A DNA stretch of 64,000 nt from Opitutaceae bacterium (GTDB lineage Bacteria > Verrucomicrobiota > Verrucomicrobiia > Opitutales > Opitutaceae), in the NCBI GenBank assembly GCA_027482185.1, contig JAIXWF010000022.1:868001-932000 (forward strand). The letters run 5' to 3'. The notes under the pieces were generated by a model. That model worked only from the letters and a program-made list of their open reading frames with translations. It was not told the origin of the DNA and did no database searches. Below are positions 55,733 to 64,000 of this stretch, one piece after another; position 1 is the first letter of the stretch; every line of letters starts with the position of its first letter. The position numbers were made by a program, and so were the translations under genes.

Positions 55733-57199
55733 ATGGAGACCACCGCTGTGCCCGACCGGACCGCGACGCTGCGCCGCCTGATGGCGCTGCTGCCGCCGGG
55801 TCGTGTCCTCGACGGCGCGGCCCAATTGGCGGCGTACGGCAGCGACGGTCTGACGGCCTTCGAGGCGCGACCGCTCGCCGTCGTGGTGCCCGAGACGCAG
55901 GACGAGGCCATCGCCGCGGTGCGGTTTTGCCACGCGGAGAAATTGCCCTTCGTGGCGCGCGGCAGCGGCACCAGTTTGTCCGGCGGCTCGACGCCCTGTG
56001 CGCAGGGCATCGTCATCACGCTCAACCGGCTCAACCGCATTCTCCGTCTCGATCCCGCGGAACGCGTCGCGGTCGTCGAACCCGGCGTGATCAACCTCGC
56101 CGTCACCGCCGCCGCGCAACCCTACGGCCTGCACTACGCACCCGATCCGTCGAGCCAGTCGGTCTGCACGATCGGCGGCAACGTCGCCTTCAACGCCGGT
56201 GGCGCGCACTGCCTCAAATACGGCATGACCTCGAACCACGTGCTCGGCGTGAAGGCCGTGCTGGCGACGGGCGAGGTCGTGACGTGGGGCGGTCCGAGCC
56301 GCGAGAACATCGGGCCGGACTGGACCGGATTGTTTGTCGGCAACGAAGGTCTCTTCGGCATCGCGCTGGAGGTCACGCTGCAGCTGCTGCCGCGGGCCGA
56401 AGTTTTCCACACCGTGCTGGCGGGCTATCGCACGCTGGAGGAGGCGGGCGACGCCGTCGCGGCCGTCGTGGCCAGCGGCCTGTTGCCCGGTGCGATCGAG
56501 ATCATGGATGCGTTGGCGCTCGAAGCGGCGTCGGCCGCGGTGCACGCCGAGTATCCGCCGGGCTGCGCCGCGGTGCTGATCGTCGAACTGGAAGGCCCGC
56601 GCGAAGTCGTTGCCGCCGACCGTCTGCGGCTCGATGCGATTCTGGCCGCGAGCCAACCCGTCGAGGTGCGGCCCGCGCGCGACGCCGCGGAACGCCTCGC
56701 GATCTGGAAAGGCCGCAAGAGCGCGTTCAGCGCGGTGGGGCGGTTGTCGCCGGACTTCATTGTGCAGGACGGCGTCGTCCCGCGCCGCCGCCTCGGCGAG
56801 GCCCTGCGCAAGATCAGCGCGTGGTCGAAGGAAATGAACGTGCGGTGCGCGAACGTGTTTCATGCGGGCGACGGCAATCTCCATCCGCTGATCCTCTACG
56901 ACGGACGCGAAGCCGGGGCGCTCGAGCGCGCGGAAGCCTTGGCCGGCCGCATCCTCCGCCTGTGCGTGGAGATGGGCGGATCGATCACCGGCGAACACGG
57001 CGTGGGCCTGGAAAAACGGGATTACCTGCCGGACATGTTTTCCCCGGAGGAAGTGGCCTGCCTCAAACGCCTGCGCGCGGCCTTCGACCCCTTCGAAATC
57101 GCGAATCCGGGCAAGATGTTCCCCGGGCCCGGTGCGCCGGCGCTGACGCAACACGGCCTGCATCCGCTGGAGAAAGCCGGCGTGATCGCGCGCGAATGA
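55733..57199 (+). CDS. glcD: Glycolate oxidase subunit GlcD (FAD-linked)
   Basis: Starting at the ATG at 55733 gives 488 residues. [20 protein letters not shown] near 75-95 is the FAD pyrophosphate-binding region. [12 protein letters not shown] near 380 and [16 protein letters not shown] near 425 are the C-terminal cap motifs of the FAD-linked oxidase family. It oxidises glycolate or D-lactate and passes electrons to GlcF through the complex. It is first in an operon with glcE, glcF and a small gene. No GlcC-type regulator is visible. Confidence 0.9.
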   Translation: METTAVPDRTATLRRLMALLPPGRVLDGAAQLAAYGSDGLTAFEARPLAVVVPETQDEAIAAVRFCHAEKLPFVARGSGTSLSGGSTPCAQGIVITLNRLNRILRLDPAERVAVVEPGVINLAVTAAAQPYGLHYAPDPSSQSVCTIGGNVAFNAGGAHCLKYGMTSNHVLGVKAVLATGEVVTWGGPSRENIGPDWTGLFVGNEGLFGIALEVTLQLLPRAEVFHTVLAGYRTLEEAGDAVAAVVASGLLPGAIEIMDALALEAASAAVHAEYPPGCAAVLIVELEGPREVVAADRLRLDAILAASQPVEVRPARDAAERLAIWKGRKSAFSAVGRLSPDFIVQDGVVPRRRLGEALRKISAWSKEMNVRCANVFHAGDGNLHPLILYDGREAGALERAEALAGRILRLCVEMGGSITGEHGVGLEKRDYLPDMFSPEEVACLKRLRAAFDPFEIANPGKMFPGPGAPALTQHGLHPLEKAGVIARE

Positions 57200-57250
57200 A
57201 GCCGCGCAACCGCAGCCCCGAATCCCGTTCCGGCAATTTCCACTGAACCG

Positions 57251-58339
57251 ATGGTCGCCCTCGCTCCCGCTCCGCTGACACCGGCTTCGCTCGACGAACT
57301 CGCCGCCGCCGTGCGTTCGGCGCCGCGCGTGATCGCGGTCGGCGCCGGGACCAAGCCGCGGCTGGCGGCGGTGGGCGCGGACGTCGTGCGCGTTTCCACC
57401 GTGCGGCTGAGCGGCATCGTCGACTACGAGCCGAGCGAGTTCACGTTCACGGCGCTCGCGGGCACGCCGCTGCGCGAGATTGTCGCGGCGCTCGGCGAGA
57501 AGGGCCAGTATCTGCCTTTCGATCCGCCGCTGGCCGGGGCCGGCGCGACGCTCGGCGGGACGGTGGCGGCGGGGTTGAGCGGCCCGGGACGGTTCCGGTT
57601 CGGCGGGCTGCGTGACTTCATTCTCGGCGTGCGGTTTGTCGACGGCGAAGGCCGGCTGCTGCGGCTCGGCGGGCGCGTCGTGAAGAACGCCGCGGGTTTC
57701 GACGTGCCGAAGTTCTTCGTCGGCAGCGCGGGCCGCTTCGGCGTGCTCGGCGAAATCACCTTCAAGGTTTTCCCGCGGCCGGCGGTGCGGCGCACCCTGT
57801 GCCTGCCGGTTGCCGAGACCAAGGCGATGACCGCGATGTTCGCCGCGGCGGGCGCGGCGCGCTGGGAACTCGATGCGCTCGAGGCCGACCCGGCGGCGCC
57901 GGCTGTGTGGCTGCGCCTCGGCGGACCCGCGGCGGCGCTCGACGCGCTGGCCGGGGAAATCTTCGCGCGCTGGCCGGGGCGCACGGTGCCCGACGACGAA
58001 GCGGCGGCGCACTGGACGGCGATTTCCGAATTCGACTGGGCGCCGGCGGGCGGGACGCTGGCGAAGTTTGCGCTTTCCCCGGGCCAGGTGCCGGCGTTTG
58101 TCGCCGCGCTCGCGGCCGCGCCGGGAGCGAAGGGCTGGATCGGCGCCGGCGGCAACGTGGGCTATGCGGCCGGGCCGGCCGGCGCGGCGCTGCCCGCTTG
58201 GGGCGGCGCGGGCGTGACGCTGCGCGGGAACGGGCCGCTGTGGCTCGGGCCGCCGCCGCGGGTCGAGGTCATGCGCGCGGTGAAGGCGGCGATGGATCCG
58301 GTGAACCGCTTTCCCGGCCTCGACGAAACGGGCGCCTGA
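57251..58339 (+). CDS. glcE: Glycolate oxidase subunit GlcE (FAD-binding)
   Basis: This protein of 362 residues has the start RVIAVGAGTKPRLAAVGADV near 30. LAGAGATLGGTVAAGLSGPG near 93 and VKNAAGFDVPKFFVGSAGRF near 140 are the FAD-binding motifs of the shorter GlcE partner. It is 51 bp after glcD and 16 bp before glcF. With GlcD and GlcF it forms the membrane-associated glycolate dehydrogenase. The length is close to other GlcE proteins. Confidence 0.9.
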   Translation: MVALAPAPLTPASLDELAAAVRSAPRVIAVGAGTKPRLAAVGADVVRVSTVRLSGIVDYEPSEFTFTALAGTPLREIVAALGEKGQYLPFDPPLAGAGATLGGTVAAGLSGPGRFRFGGLRDFILGVRFVDGEGRLLRLGGRVVKNAAGFDVPKFFVGSAGRFGVLGEITFKVFPRPAVRRTLCLPVAETKAMTAMFAAAGAARWELDALEADPAAPAVWLRLGGPAAALDALAGEIFARWPGRTVPDDEAAAHWTAISEFDWAPAGGTLAKFALSPGQVPAFVAALAAAPGAKGWIGAGGNVGYAAGPAGAALPAWGGAGVTLRGNGPLWLGPPPRVEVMRAVKAAMDPVNRFPGLDETGA

Positions 58340-58355
58340 GCGGGGCTGTATTTCC

Positions 58356-59630
58356 ATGCTGCATACGATCAAAGCGAAGGAGCACGGACCGCTGGGCGAC
58401 CCGATGGCCGCGGCGGTGCAGACCTGCGTGCATTGCGGATTCTGCCTGGCGGCGTGCCCGACCTACCAGGAGCTCGGCCAGGAGATGGATTCGCCGCGCG
58501 GCCGGATTGTGCTGATGAAGCAGGTGCTCGAAGGCAGCCTGCCGGCCGCGGCCGCGCAGCCGCACATCGACCGTTGCCTCGGTTGCCTCGCCTGCGAGCC
58601 GGCCTGCCCGAGCGGCGTGCCGTACCGCGATCTGATCAGTCCCTACCGCGCGACCGTGCAGCAAACGCAGCCGCGGACCTTCGCGGAGAAACTGCGGCGT
58701 TGGCTGGCGGCGCAAACGATTCCGTATCCGGGCCGCTTCCGCCTCGCCCTTGCGGGCGCGAAACTCGGCCGGCTTTTCGGCGCGCTGGTGCCGTCGGCTC
58801 TGCGGCCGATGCTGGCGCTGGCGCCGAAAACCGTGCCGCCGGCGGCGCATCTGCCGGCGGTGGCGCCGGCCCGCGGCGAACGCCGGGCGCGGGTCGCGTT
58901 GCTCGCGGGCTGCGCGCAGCAGGTGCTCGAGCCGGACATCAACGTCGCCACGATCGACGTGCTGACGCGCAACGGCGTCGAAGTCGTGATCCCCGCGGCG
59001 CAGGGCTGCTGCGGCGGCCTTGCCTGGCACACGGGCGATCTCGCGGCGGCGCAGGCGCAGGCCCGGCGGAATCTCGACGCGTTTCCCGCCGACGTGGACG
59101 CGATCCTCACCAATGCCGCGGGCTGCGGCTCGGCGATGCACGAGTACCATCTCATTCTCAAGGGCACGCCGGACGAGGCGCGGGCCGAGGCGTTCCGGCA
59201 CCGTGTGGTCGACATCAGCGTTTTCCTCGCGCGGCTCGGGCTGCGCGAAAAACCCGCCGGGTGGAAACAGCCGGTTGCGATCGCCTACCACGATGCCTGC
59301 CATCTCGCGAACGCGCAGGGCGTGCGGGCGCAACCGCGCGATTTGCTCCGCGGCATTCGCGGCGTCGAGCTGCGCGAAGTCGCCAACGGCCATCTCTGTT
59401 GCGGCAGCGCCGGCACCTACAACCTCGACCAGCCGGAGCTGGCGTCGTCCCTCGGGCGCCAGAAGGCGGCGGCGGTGACGGCGACGCAGGCGACTGTCGT
59501 CGCGACCGGCAACATCGGTTGCCTCACGCAGTTGAAATCCCACCTCGAGCAGAGCGGCTCGCCCGTGCGCGTGCGGCACACGCTGCAGGTGCTGCGCGAC
59601 GCCTACGAGGCCAAGAATTCCGTCCCATGA
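58356..59630 (+). CDS. glcF: Glycolate oxidase iron-sulfur subunit GlcF
   Basis: This protein of 424 residues carries two 4Fe-4S ligand sets: CVHCGFCLAACPTY near 26 and CLGCLACEPACPSG near 75. Two cysteine-rich CCG-type domains follow, with QGCCGGLAWHTGD near 212 and HLCCGSAGTYNLDQPEL near 345. It carries electrons from the flavin subunits to quinone. It is typical of GlcF/LldE-type CCG proteins. Its stop overlaps the next gene's ATG (ATGA). Confidence 0.92.
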   Translation: MLHTIKAKEHGPLGDPMAAAVQTCVHCGFCLAACPTYQELGQEMDSPRGRIVLMKQVLEGSLPAAAAQPHIDRCLGCLACEPACPSGVPYRDLISPYRATVQQTQPRTFAEKLRRWLAAQTIPYPGRFRLALAGAKLGRLFGALVPSALRPMLALAPKTVPPAAHLPAVAPARGERRARVALLAGCAQQVLEPDINVATIDVLTRNGVEVVIPAAQGCCGGLAWHTGDLAAAQAQARRNLDAFPADVDAILTNAAGCGSAMHEYHLILKGTPDEARAEAFRHRVVDISVFLARLGLREKPAGWKQPVAIAYHDACHLANAQGVRAQPRDLLRGIRGVELREVANGHLCCGSAGTYNLDQPELASSLGRQKAAAVTATQATVVATGNIGCLTQLKSHLEQSGSPVRVRHTLQVLRDAYEAKNSVP

Positions 59631-60103
59631 AGATCCTGCCTGTCCGTTTTCTGGCCTCGGTGATGTTGCTTGCCGGTCTTGTCCTCGCCGCGGAAATCCG
59701 CGCCGAGCCGGCCGTGATTGCGGCGTTGAAGGCCGACCAGGCGAGGCTGGCGGCGATGGCGGCGGGGGACGCCGCGGCGCTCGGCAAACTGATGTCCGAC
59801 CAGCTGAACTTCGTGCACTCGGACGGCCGGGTGGAATCGAAGAAGGACTACGTGCAGAATGTCCTCGCGGGCGACGTCGCCTACGCGGACGTGAAGACGC
59901 TCGATGTCGAGACCACGCAGATCGCGCCCGATGTCGTCGTGGTGTTCGGCGTGCAGCAAATGCGCAAGCGGCTCGGATCCGAATGGTCCAACATCACGCT
60001 CCGCTACCTCGGAGTATGGCGCAACGAGTCCGGCTCGTGGCGGCTCGTGGCCTGGCAATCCGCGCGGCCCTCGGGCAACAGCACGGTGCCGGGGAAGAAG
60101 TGA
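59627..60103 (+). CDS. NTF2-like exported small protein (DUF4440-type)
   Basis: This protein of 158 residues has a probable signal peptide (MKILPVRFLASVMLLAGLVL). AALKADQARLAAMAAGDAAA, LSDQLNFVHSDGRVESKKDY and WRNESGSWRLVAWQSARPSG form the cone-shaped NTF2/SnoaL pattern of DUF4440 proteins, with a conserved His/Asp/Trp set. No catalytic role is established. Translational coupling to glcF suggests it is linked to glycolate use, but its job is unknown. Confidence 0.78.
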   Translation: MKILPVRFLASVMLLAGLVLAAEIRAEPAVIAALKADQARLAAMAAGDAAALGKLMSDQLNFVHSDGRVESKKDYVQNVLAGDVAYADVKTLDVETTQIAPDVVVVFGVQQMRKRLGSEWSNITLRYLGVWRNESGSWRLVAWQSARPSGNSTVPGKK

Positions 60104-60139
60104 GGCGGCGCGAAGCGGGGAGAAGCGGAGAAGGAGTCG

Positions 60140-60430
60140 GAGTTTTGACCACGGATGGCACGGAGGGCATGGATGAGCCCGGACAATGCAGGTGGACACG
60201 GAGGGCACGGAGGCAAACGGAGGAGCACCGAGGGAGGGCAGAGAATTCGAGCCCGTTGTCATTCGGCGAGCGGACAGATGCAGGCTGACCCTGCCTCAAG
60301 CCCAGCCGACTCTCCTCCGTGATCTCCGGACAGCGCTCGGTGATCTCTGTGACCCAACACTGGGGCGGGAGCCGCGAAGAACGGCGCATGCTCCGGTCAT
60401 CCGTGAGCTCCGTGTCATCCGTGGTTAACC
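60140..60430. repeat. CACGGA-rich word repeats
   Basis: The 379-bp spacer 60104-60482 is made of short degenerate words: ACCACGGATGGCACGGAGGG, GGACACGGAGGGCACGGAGG and, inverted, CCGTGAGCTCCGTGTCATCC. The same words occur at 36090-36115. No gene or promoter motif is clear. Confidence 0.55.
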
Positions 60431-60482
60431 TTCCGGGCCGGTCGGGATCGGCAAGCGGGCGTCCGCAGTTACGGCGAACGGA

Positions 60483-62405
60483 TCAGTTTGCGGGTGCGCG
60501 CAGCCGGTCGCGTTCGCGGATTGCTTCGGGGAAATCAGGGCGCAGGCGCAAAGCGGTTTCGAGGGCGGCGAGGGCGGCGGCGCGGTCGCCCTGTTGGACG
60601 AGAAAGGCCGCGTAGGCGCGGTAGGCGGCGGCATCGCCGCGGAGGCGAAGCGCGGTTTCGAAGGCGGGCTTGGCGCGGACCAAATCGCCGGCTTTGGCGA
60701 GCGCGAGGCCGAGGTTGTAGTGCGCGTCGTAGGAATCGGGCTGGAGCTTCGCGGCGGCGGCGTAGTCGGCCGCGGCGTCGGCATAGCGTCCGAGCGCGAA
60801 GAGCAGGCGTGCCCGGTTGAAGCGCGCGCCGGTGTGGGCGGGTTCGGCCGCGAGGGCGGCGGCGTAGGCGGCGAGGGCGGCGGGCGCATCGCCCTGCTCG
60901 GCGAGCACAAGGCCGAGGCCGTTGTGCGCGGGCGCGTAGCCGGGCCGCGCGGCGAGCGCGCGGCGGTAGGCGGCGGCGGCTTCGGCCCATTGCCCGAGGC
61001 GGAGATGCGCGTTGCCCAGATTCAGTTCCGTATCCGGAGCTTCGGGACGCAGGGCCAATGCGCGTTGGAAGGAAGGAATCGCTTCGGCGGGGCGGCCGCG
61101 CTCGCTCAGCGCGAGGCCGAGGCTGGCGTGGGCGCGGGGATTGTCCGGGCGCTTGGCGGCGGTGTCGGCCCAGATCGCGACCTCGTCCTGCATCAGCCGG
61201 TTGCGTTGGATCGTCGCGACCATGGCGGCGGCGGCGAGGACGGCGACCACGGTGGCGCGGACCCGGTCGGGCAGGCGCGCGAGCCCGAGCAGCGCCGCGA
61301 GCAGCACGCAGGCAAGGGGCAGGTGCATGCGGTGCTCGGCCATCGTCTGCGCGACGAGCGGGACGACGCTGGAGCTTGGCGCGAGCCAAGCGAAGAAGAC
61401 GAAGCCGAGAAATCCGAGGCCCGGCCGGCGCACGAGCGCCCAGCCCGTGGCGGCAAGCAGGCCGAGCAAAAAGAGGCCGCCGCCGACGACCGCGCGCGGA
61501 TCGGTGACGACGTCGGTGCCGTAATCCAGCACCAGCGGATGCGGCCAGAAGGCGAGCCGCAGGTACGTCGGGACCGCTTCGCATTGCTTCAGCGCGTAAG
61601 CCCACCACGGCACACCGAGGCCGAAGCCGGCCGCGGCGCCGCGGCTGCCGCCCATCTGGATCAGGACGGCGAGCAGCACGAGCCAGGTAGCCGCGAACGC
61701 GAGGTGGAGGCGGCGGCGTTCGGTCCAGGCGCCCGCGAACGTGCCCGCGACGAAGGTGCGGTCGAAAAGGAGCACGAGCAACGGGGCGGACACCATGGTT
61801 TCTTTGCTGGCCATGCCGAGGGCGCAGGCGCCGACGGCCGCGATTTGCCAGCGCCGCGGCTCGGTGGCGGTCGCGGCGCGGACGAAGGCGTAGAGCGCGG
61901 CGAGGGCAAAGAAACTGCCGAGCAACTCGGTGCGCTGGATGACGCAGGTGACCGACTCGGTCTGCAGCGGATGGACGGTCCAGAGCAGCGCGGTGCCGAA
62001 GGCGAGGCCGGTGGCCTGCGGGCCGAAGCGCGGTCGGAGCAGCGGCAGAGCGAAGGTCCGGCGCACGAGGCCGAAGAGGAGCAGCGCCGCGGCGGTGTGG
62101 ACGCCGAGATTGAAGGCGTGGTAGCCGCGCGGGTCGGTGCCGCCGAGGGCGTAGTTGAAAGCCAAGGACAGGTTGACGACGGGCCGGCCCGTCATGCCGC
62201 CGCCATCGGCCGGCGGCGCGAGCACGGTGCCGAGGCGCGTGAGGTCGCGGATGCTCGCGTTGTGGGTGACGGCGGCGACGTCGTCGAAGAAGAACGGGAC
62301 ATCGAAACTCGGCCGGTACGCGATCCACGCCGCCACAACGAGCACGGCGGCCGCGAGCCAGGTCTCGCGGGTGCGCGGGGAAGCGGGGCCGAAGCGGGCG
62401 GACAT
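60483..62405 (-). CDS. TMTC-like TPR membrane protein
   Basis: This protein of 640 residues has about 10 hydrophobic helices in the first ~390 residues. The start TWLAAAVLVVAAWIAYRPSF is followed by DVPFFFDDVAAVTHN near 35-50, the DD motif of the GT-C-like/TMTC group. At about 420-630 there are six or more TPR repeats (LGLALSERGRPAEAIPSFQR, LGNAHLRLGQWAEAAAAYRR). Such proteins may glycosylate or organise membrane proteins, but the activity is unproven. It is transcribed leftward, and the lactate-type permease ends 52 bp upstream. Confidence 0.78.
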   Translation of the reverse strand: MSARFGPASPRTRETWLAAAVLVVAAWIAYRPSFDVPFFFDDVAAVTHNASIRDLTRLGTVLAPPADGGGMTGRPVVNLSLAFNYALGGTDPRGYHAFNLGVHTAAALLLFGLVRRTFALPLLRPRFGPQATGLAFGTALLWTVHPLQTESVTCVIQRTELLGSFFALAALYAFVRAATATEPRRWQIAAVGACALGMASKETMVSAPLLVLLFDRTFVAGTFAGAWTERRRLHLAFAATWLVLLAVLIQMGGSRGAAAGFGLGVPWWAYALKQCEAVPTYLRLAFWPHPLVLDYGTDVVTDPRAVVGGGLFLLGLLAATGWALVRRPGLGFLGFVFFAWLAPSSSVVPLVAQTMAEHRMHLPLACVLLAALLGLARLPDRVRATVVAVLAAAAMVATIQRNRLMQDEVAIWADTAAKRPDNPRAHASLGLALSERGRPAEAIPSFQRALALRPEAPDTELNLGNAHLRLGQWAEAAAAYRRALAARPGYAPAHNGLGLVLAEQGDAPAALAAYAAALAAEPAHTGARFNRARLLFALGRYADAAADYAAAAKLQPDSYDAHYNLGLALAKAGDLVRAKPAFETALRLRGDAAAYRAYAAFLVQQGDRAAALAALETALRLRPDFPEAIRERDRLRAPAN

Positions 62406-62457
62406 GCCCCGGATTAGACGGACCGGCGCGGGGCGGGGAAATGCAATTCCGCCGGCC

Positions 62458-64000
62458 TCACTTGGCGCCCGGGATCATGCCCGGGAACCAATACGCCTGG
62501 GCCATCACGAGGCAGCCGACGAGCAGGGCGAGCGCGATGCTGTGCCAGAAAACGGCGCGGAGAATCGTGCCGGCGGAGGGGCTTTCGGGATGGCCGCCGG
62601 TGGCGACGCTGGCGACGACGATGCTCTGGGCATCGATCATCTTGCCCATGACGCCGCCGGAGCTGTTGGCGGCGCAGGTGAGGATGGGCGAGAAGCCGAG
62701 TTGCTCGGCGGTGACTTTCTGAAGATTGCCGAAGAGAACATTGGAGGACGTGTCGCTGCCCGTGAGCGCGACGCCGAGCCAGCCGATCAGCGGCGAGAAG
62801 AATGGGAACAGCCAGCCGGTGCCGGCCATGGCAAGGCCCATGGTCGTATCCGTGCCGCTGTAACGCGTGGTGAAGCCGAGGGCCATCATCACGGAAATGG
62901 TGAGAAGCGAAATCCGCACGCGGAGCAAAGTCTGGCCGTAGATCTTCAGGCTGCGGCGGACGCCGACGCCGAGGCAGGCGGCGGAACCGATGCCGGCGAG
63001 GAGGAGGGCGGTGCCGGTGGCGGAAAGGGCGTTGACGGTGAAGAGGGCGTTTTCCTTTTCCGGGTGCGGCGCGACGGGCGGGACCTTGACAACGGCCTGA
63101 TGGAGATAAGGCACGGGTACCTTGGGCGCGTACCAGGCGTTGAGCTGGTTCTTCACGAACGGCAGGCCCCAGACGAAGACGAAGCCGGTGAGGAAAATCC
63201 ACGGGAGCCAGGCCTTCCAGGCGGGGCCGGTGGCGACGTCGGCCGCGGCGGCGGGCGCGGGGGCGGCGGGGTTGCGCGATTCCTCGGCGGGTTGCCAGAA
63301 ACGCATCAGCACGACGACGGCGGCCATCGCGACGGCGGCGCTGACGATGTCGACCAACCAAGGGCCGTGGAAATTGGAAACGAGGAACTGCATGACGCCG
63401 AAGGTGCCGCCGGCGACGAGGCAGGCGGGCCAGACCTGGACCATGCCGCGCCAGCCGGCCTGGGCGGCGACCAGCCAGAACGGCACGAGCAGCGAAAAGA
63501 ACGGCAACTGGCGTCCGACCATCGCGCTGAGATCGAGCAGATCGAGGCCGGTAAGCGGGGCGAGCGTGGTGAGCGGGATGCCGAGGGAACCGAAGGCGAC
63601 GGGCGCGGTGTTGCCGATGAGGGCGAGCTTGGCGGCTTCGAGCGGCTTGAAGCCGAGGCCGATCATCAGCGCGCCGGAGATTGCGACGGGCGCGCCGAAG
63701 CCGGCCGCGCCCTCGATGAAGGCGCCGAAGCAAAACGCGAGCATGAGCGCCTGGATGCGGCGGTCGCCGGAGATGCCGGCGATCTGTTTTTGCAGGACGG
63801 CGAACTGGCCCGTTTCGACGGACAGTTGGTAGATGAAGATCGCGTTGAGGATCAGCCAGCCGATCGGGAGCAGACCGAAGGCGGCGCCGTAGCCGGCGGC
63901 AGCGAAGGCCAGCGGCGCGGGCATGCCGTAGACCGCGACGGCGATCAGCAACGCGGAGCCGAGGGCGATGAGCGCGGCGAGGTGGGCGCGCACGTGCCAG
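62458..64000 (-). CDS. L-lactate/glycolate permease (5' end cut by window edge)
   Basis: This frame runs off the right edge, so about 514 of ~550 residues are seen. GTG near 63993 is internal and not a start. [20 protein letters not shown], the many helices, [20 protein letters not shown] near 90 and [24 protein letters not shown] residues near 125 are LctP/GlcA family signatures. It imports lactate or glycolate with protons. The GlcDEF operon lies on the other side of the TPR gene and probably uses the same substrate. Confidence 0.88.
   Translation of the reverse strand, partial: WHVRAHLAALIALGSALLIAVAVYGMPAPLAFAAAGYGAAFGLLPIGWLILNAIFIYQLSVETGQFAVLQKQIAGISGDRRIQALMLAFCFGAFIEGAAGFGAPVAISGALMIGLGFKPLEAAKLALIGNTAPVAFGSLGIPLTTLAPLTGLDLLDLSAMVGRQLPFFSLLVPFWLVAAQAGWRGMVQVWPACLVAGGTFGVMQFLVSNFHGPWLVDIVSAAVAMAAVVVLMRFWQPAEESRNPAAPAPAAAADVATGPAWKAWLPWIFLTGFVFVWGLPFVKNQLNAWYAPKVPVPYLHQAVVKVPPVAPHPEKENALFTVNALSATGTALLLAGIGSAACLGVGVRRSLKIYGQTLLRVRISLLTISVMMALGFTTRYSGTDTTMGLAMAGTGWLFPFFSPLIGWLGVALTGSDTSSNVLFGNLQKVTAEQLGFSPILTCAANSSGGVMGKMIDAQSIVVASVATGGHPESPSAGTILRAVFWHSIALALLVGCLVMAQAYWFPGMIPGAK

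Noticed and set aside
60104-60482. Possible CRISPR-like or tandem array
   Set aside because: The CACGGA words vary in length and spacing and there is no constant repeat with unique spacers.

Overview
The window is high-GC bacterial chromosome that most likely comes from the Verrucomicrobiota, near Opitutaceae. The evidence is indirect: four exported proteins end in PEP-CTERM or VPD-type sorting tails, a TonB-dependent receptor has an ELSPFEV plug box, there is a PQQ-propeller protein and a sulfatase, and intergenic spacers carry short degenerate word repeats. No rRNA gene, intact tRNA gene, CRISPR array, prophage or transposase gene was seen. Several very long open frames on the strand opposite real genes are high-GC shadows and are not annotated.

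Layout. 1-3.9 kb: a cut glycosyltransferase, a methyltransferase, a secreted esterase-like hydrolase and a PEP-CTERM protein. 3.9-11.7 kb: a membrane M48 peptidase, an exported TPR-like protein, a PQQ propeller and a second CTERM protein, separated by long spacers full of palindromic mobile repeats. 11.7-21 kb: a heptosyltransferase-like GT9, an MsbA-like ABC exporter, an OppABC-type importer without ATPases, a third CTERM protein and a large exported two-repeat protein. 21-33.8 kb: RNase G/E, RodA and an O-antigen-ligase-like protein in one operon, then a surface-glycan locus (flippase, GT9, two GT2, TylF-type methyltransferase, GT4) ending in an exosortase-EpsI fusion. 33.9-45.8 kb: RNase Y, QueF, an inositol-monophosphatase-family enzyme, a secreted lyase-like protein, a TonB receptor, a DEDD exonuclease, a peroxiredoxin-like protein followed by an ECF sigma factor with a probable membrane anti-sigma factor, and a WecB/TagA/CpsF transferase. 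45.8-55.7 kb: an ABC-F ATPase, a proline-rich single-pass protein, a fourth CTERM protein, a sulfatase, a HAD phosphatase, a PNPOx-fold protein, an MFS transporter and a chemotaxis receptor. 55.7-64 kb: a glycolate oxidase operon (glcDEF plus a small NTF2-like protein), a TMTC-like TPR membrane protein and a lactate/glycolate permease cut by the right edge.

How the parts fit. The glycan genes and the exosortase fusion form a plausible cell-surface programme: polymers are made, flipped and ligated, and the exosortase removes C-terminal tails from proteins such as the four CTERM proteins here. One CTERM gene has a good -24/-12 (sigma-54-like) site upstream and two others have weaker matches, which recalls RpoN control of PEP-CTERM genes known elsewhere. 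The permease and GlcDEF would import and oxidise glycolate or lactate. The least explained material is a set of non-coding palindromic elements, including two 101-bp copies with GGGGTCA termini and inverted ends, and other repeats that share that terminus.
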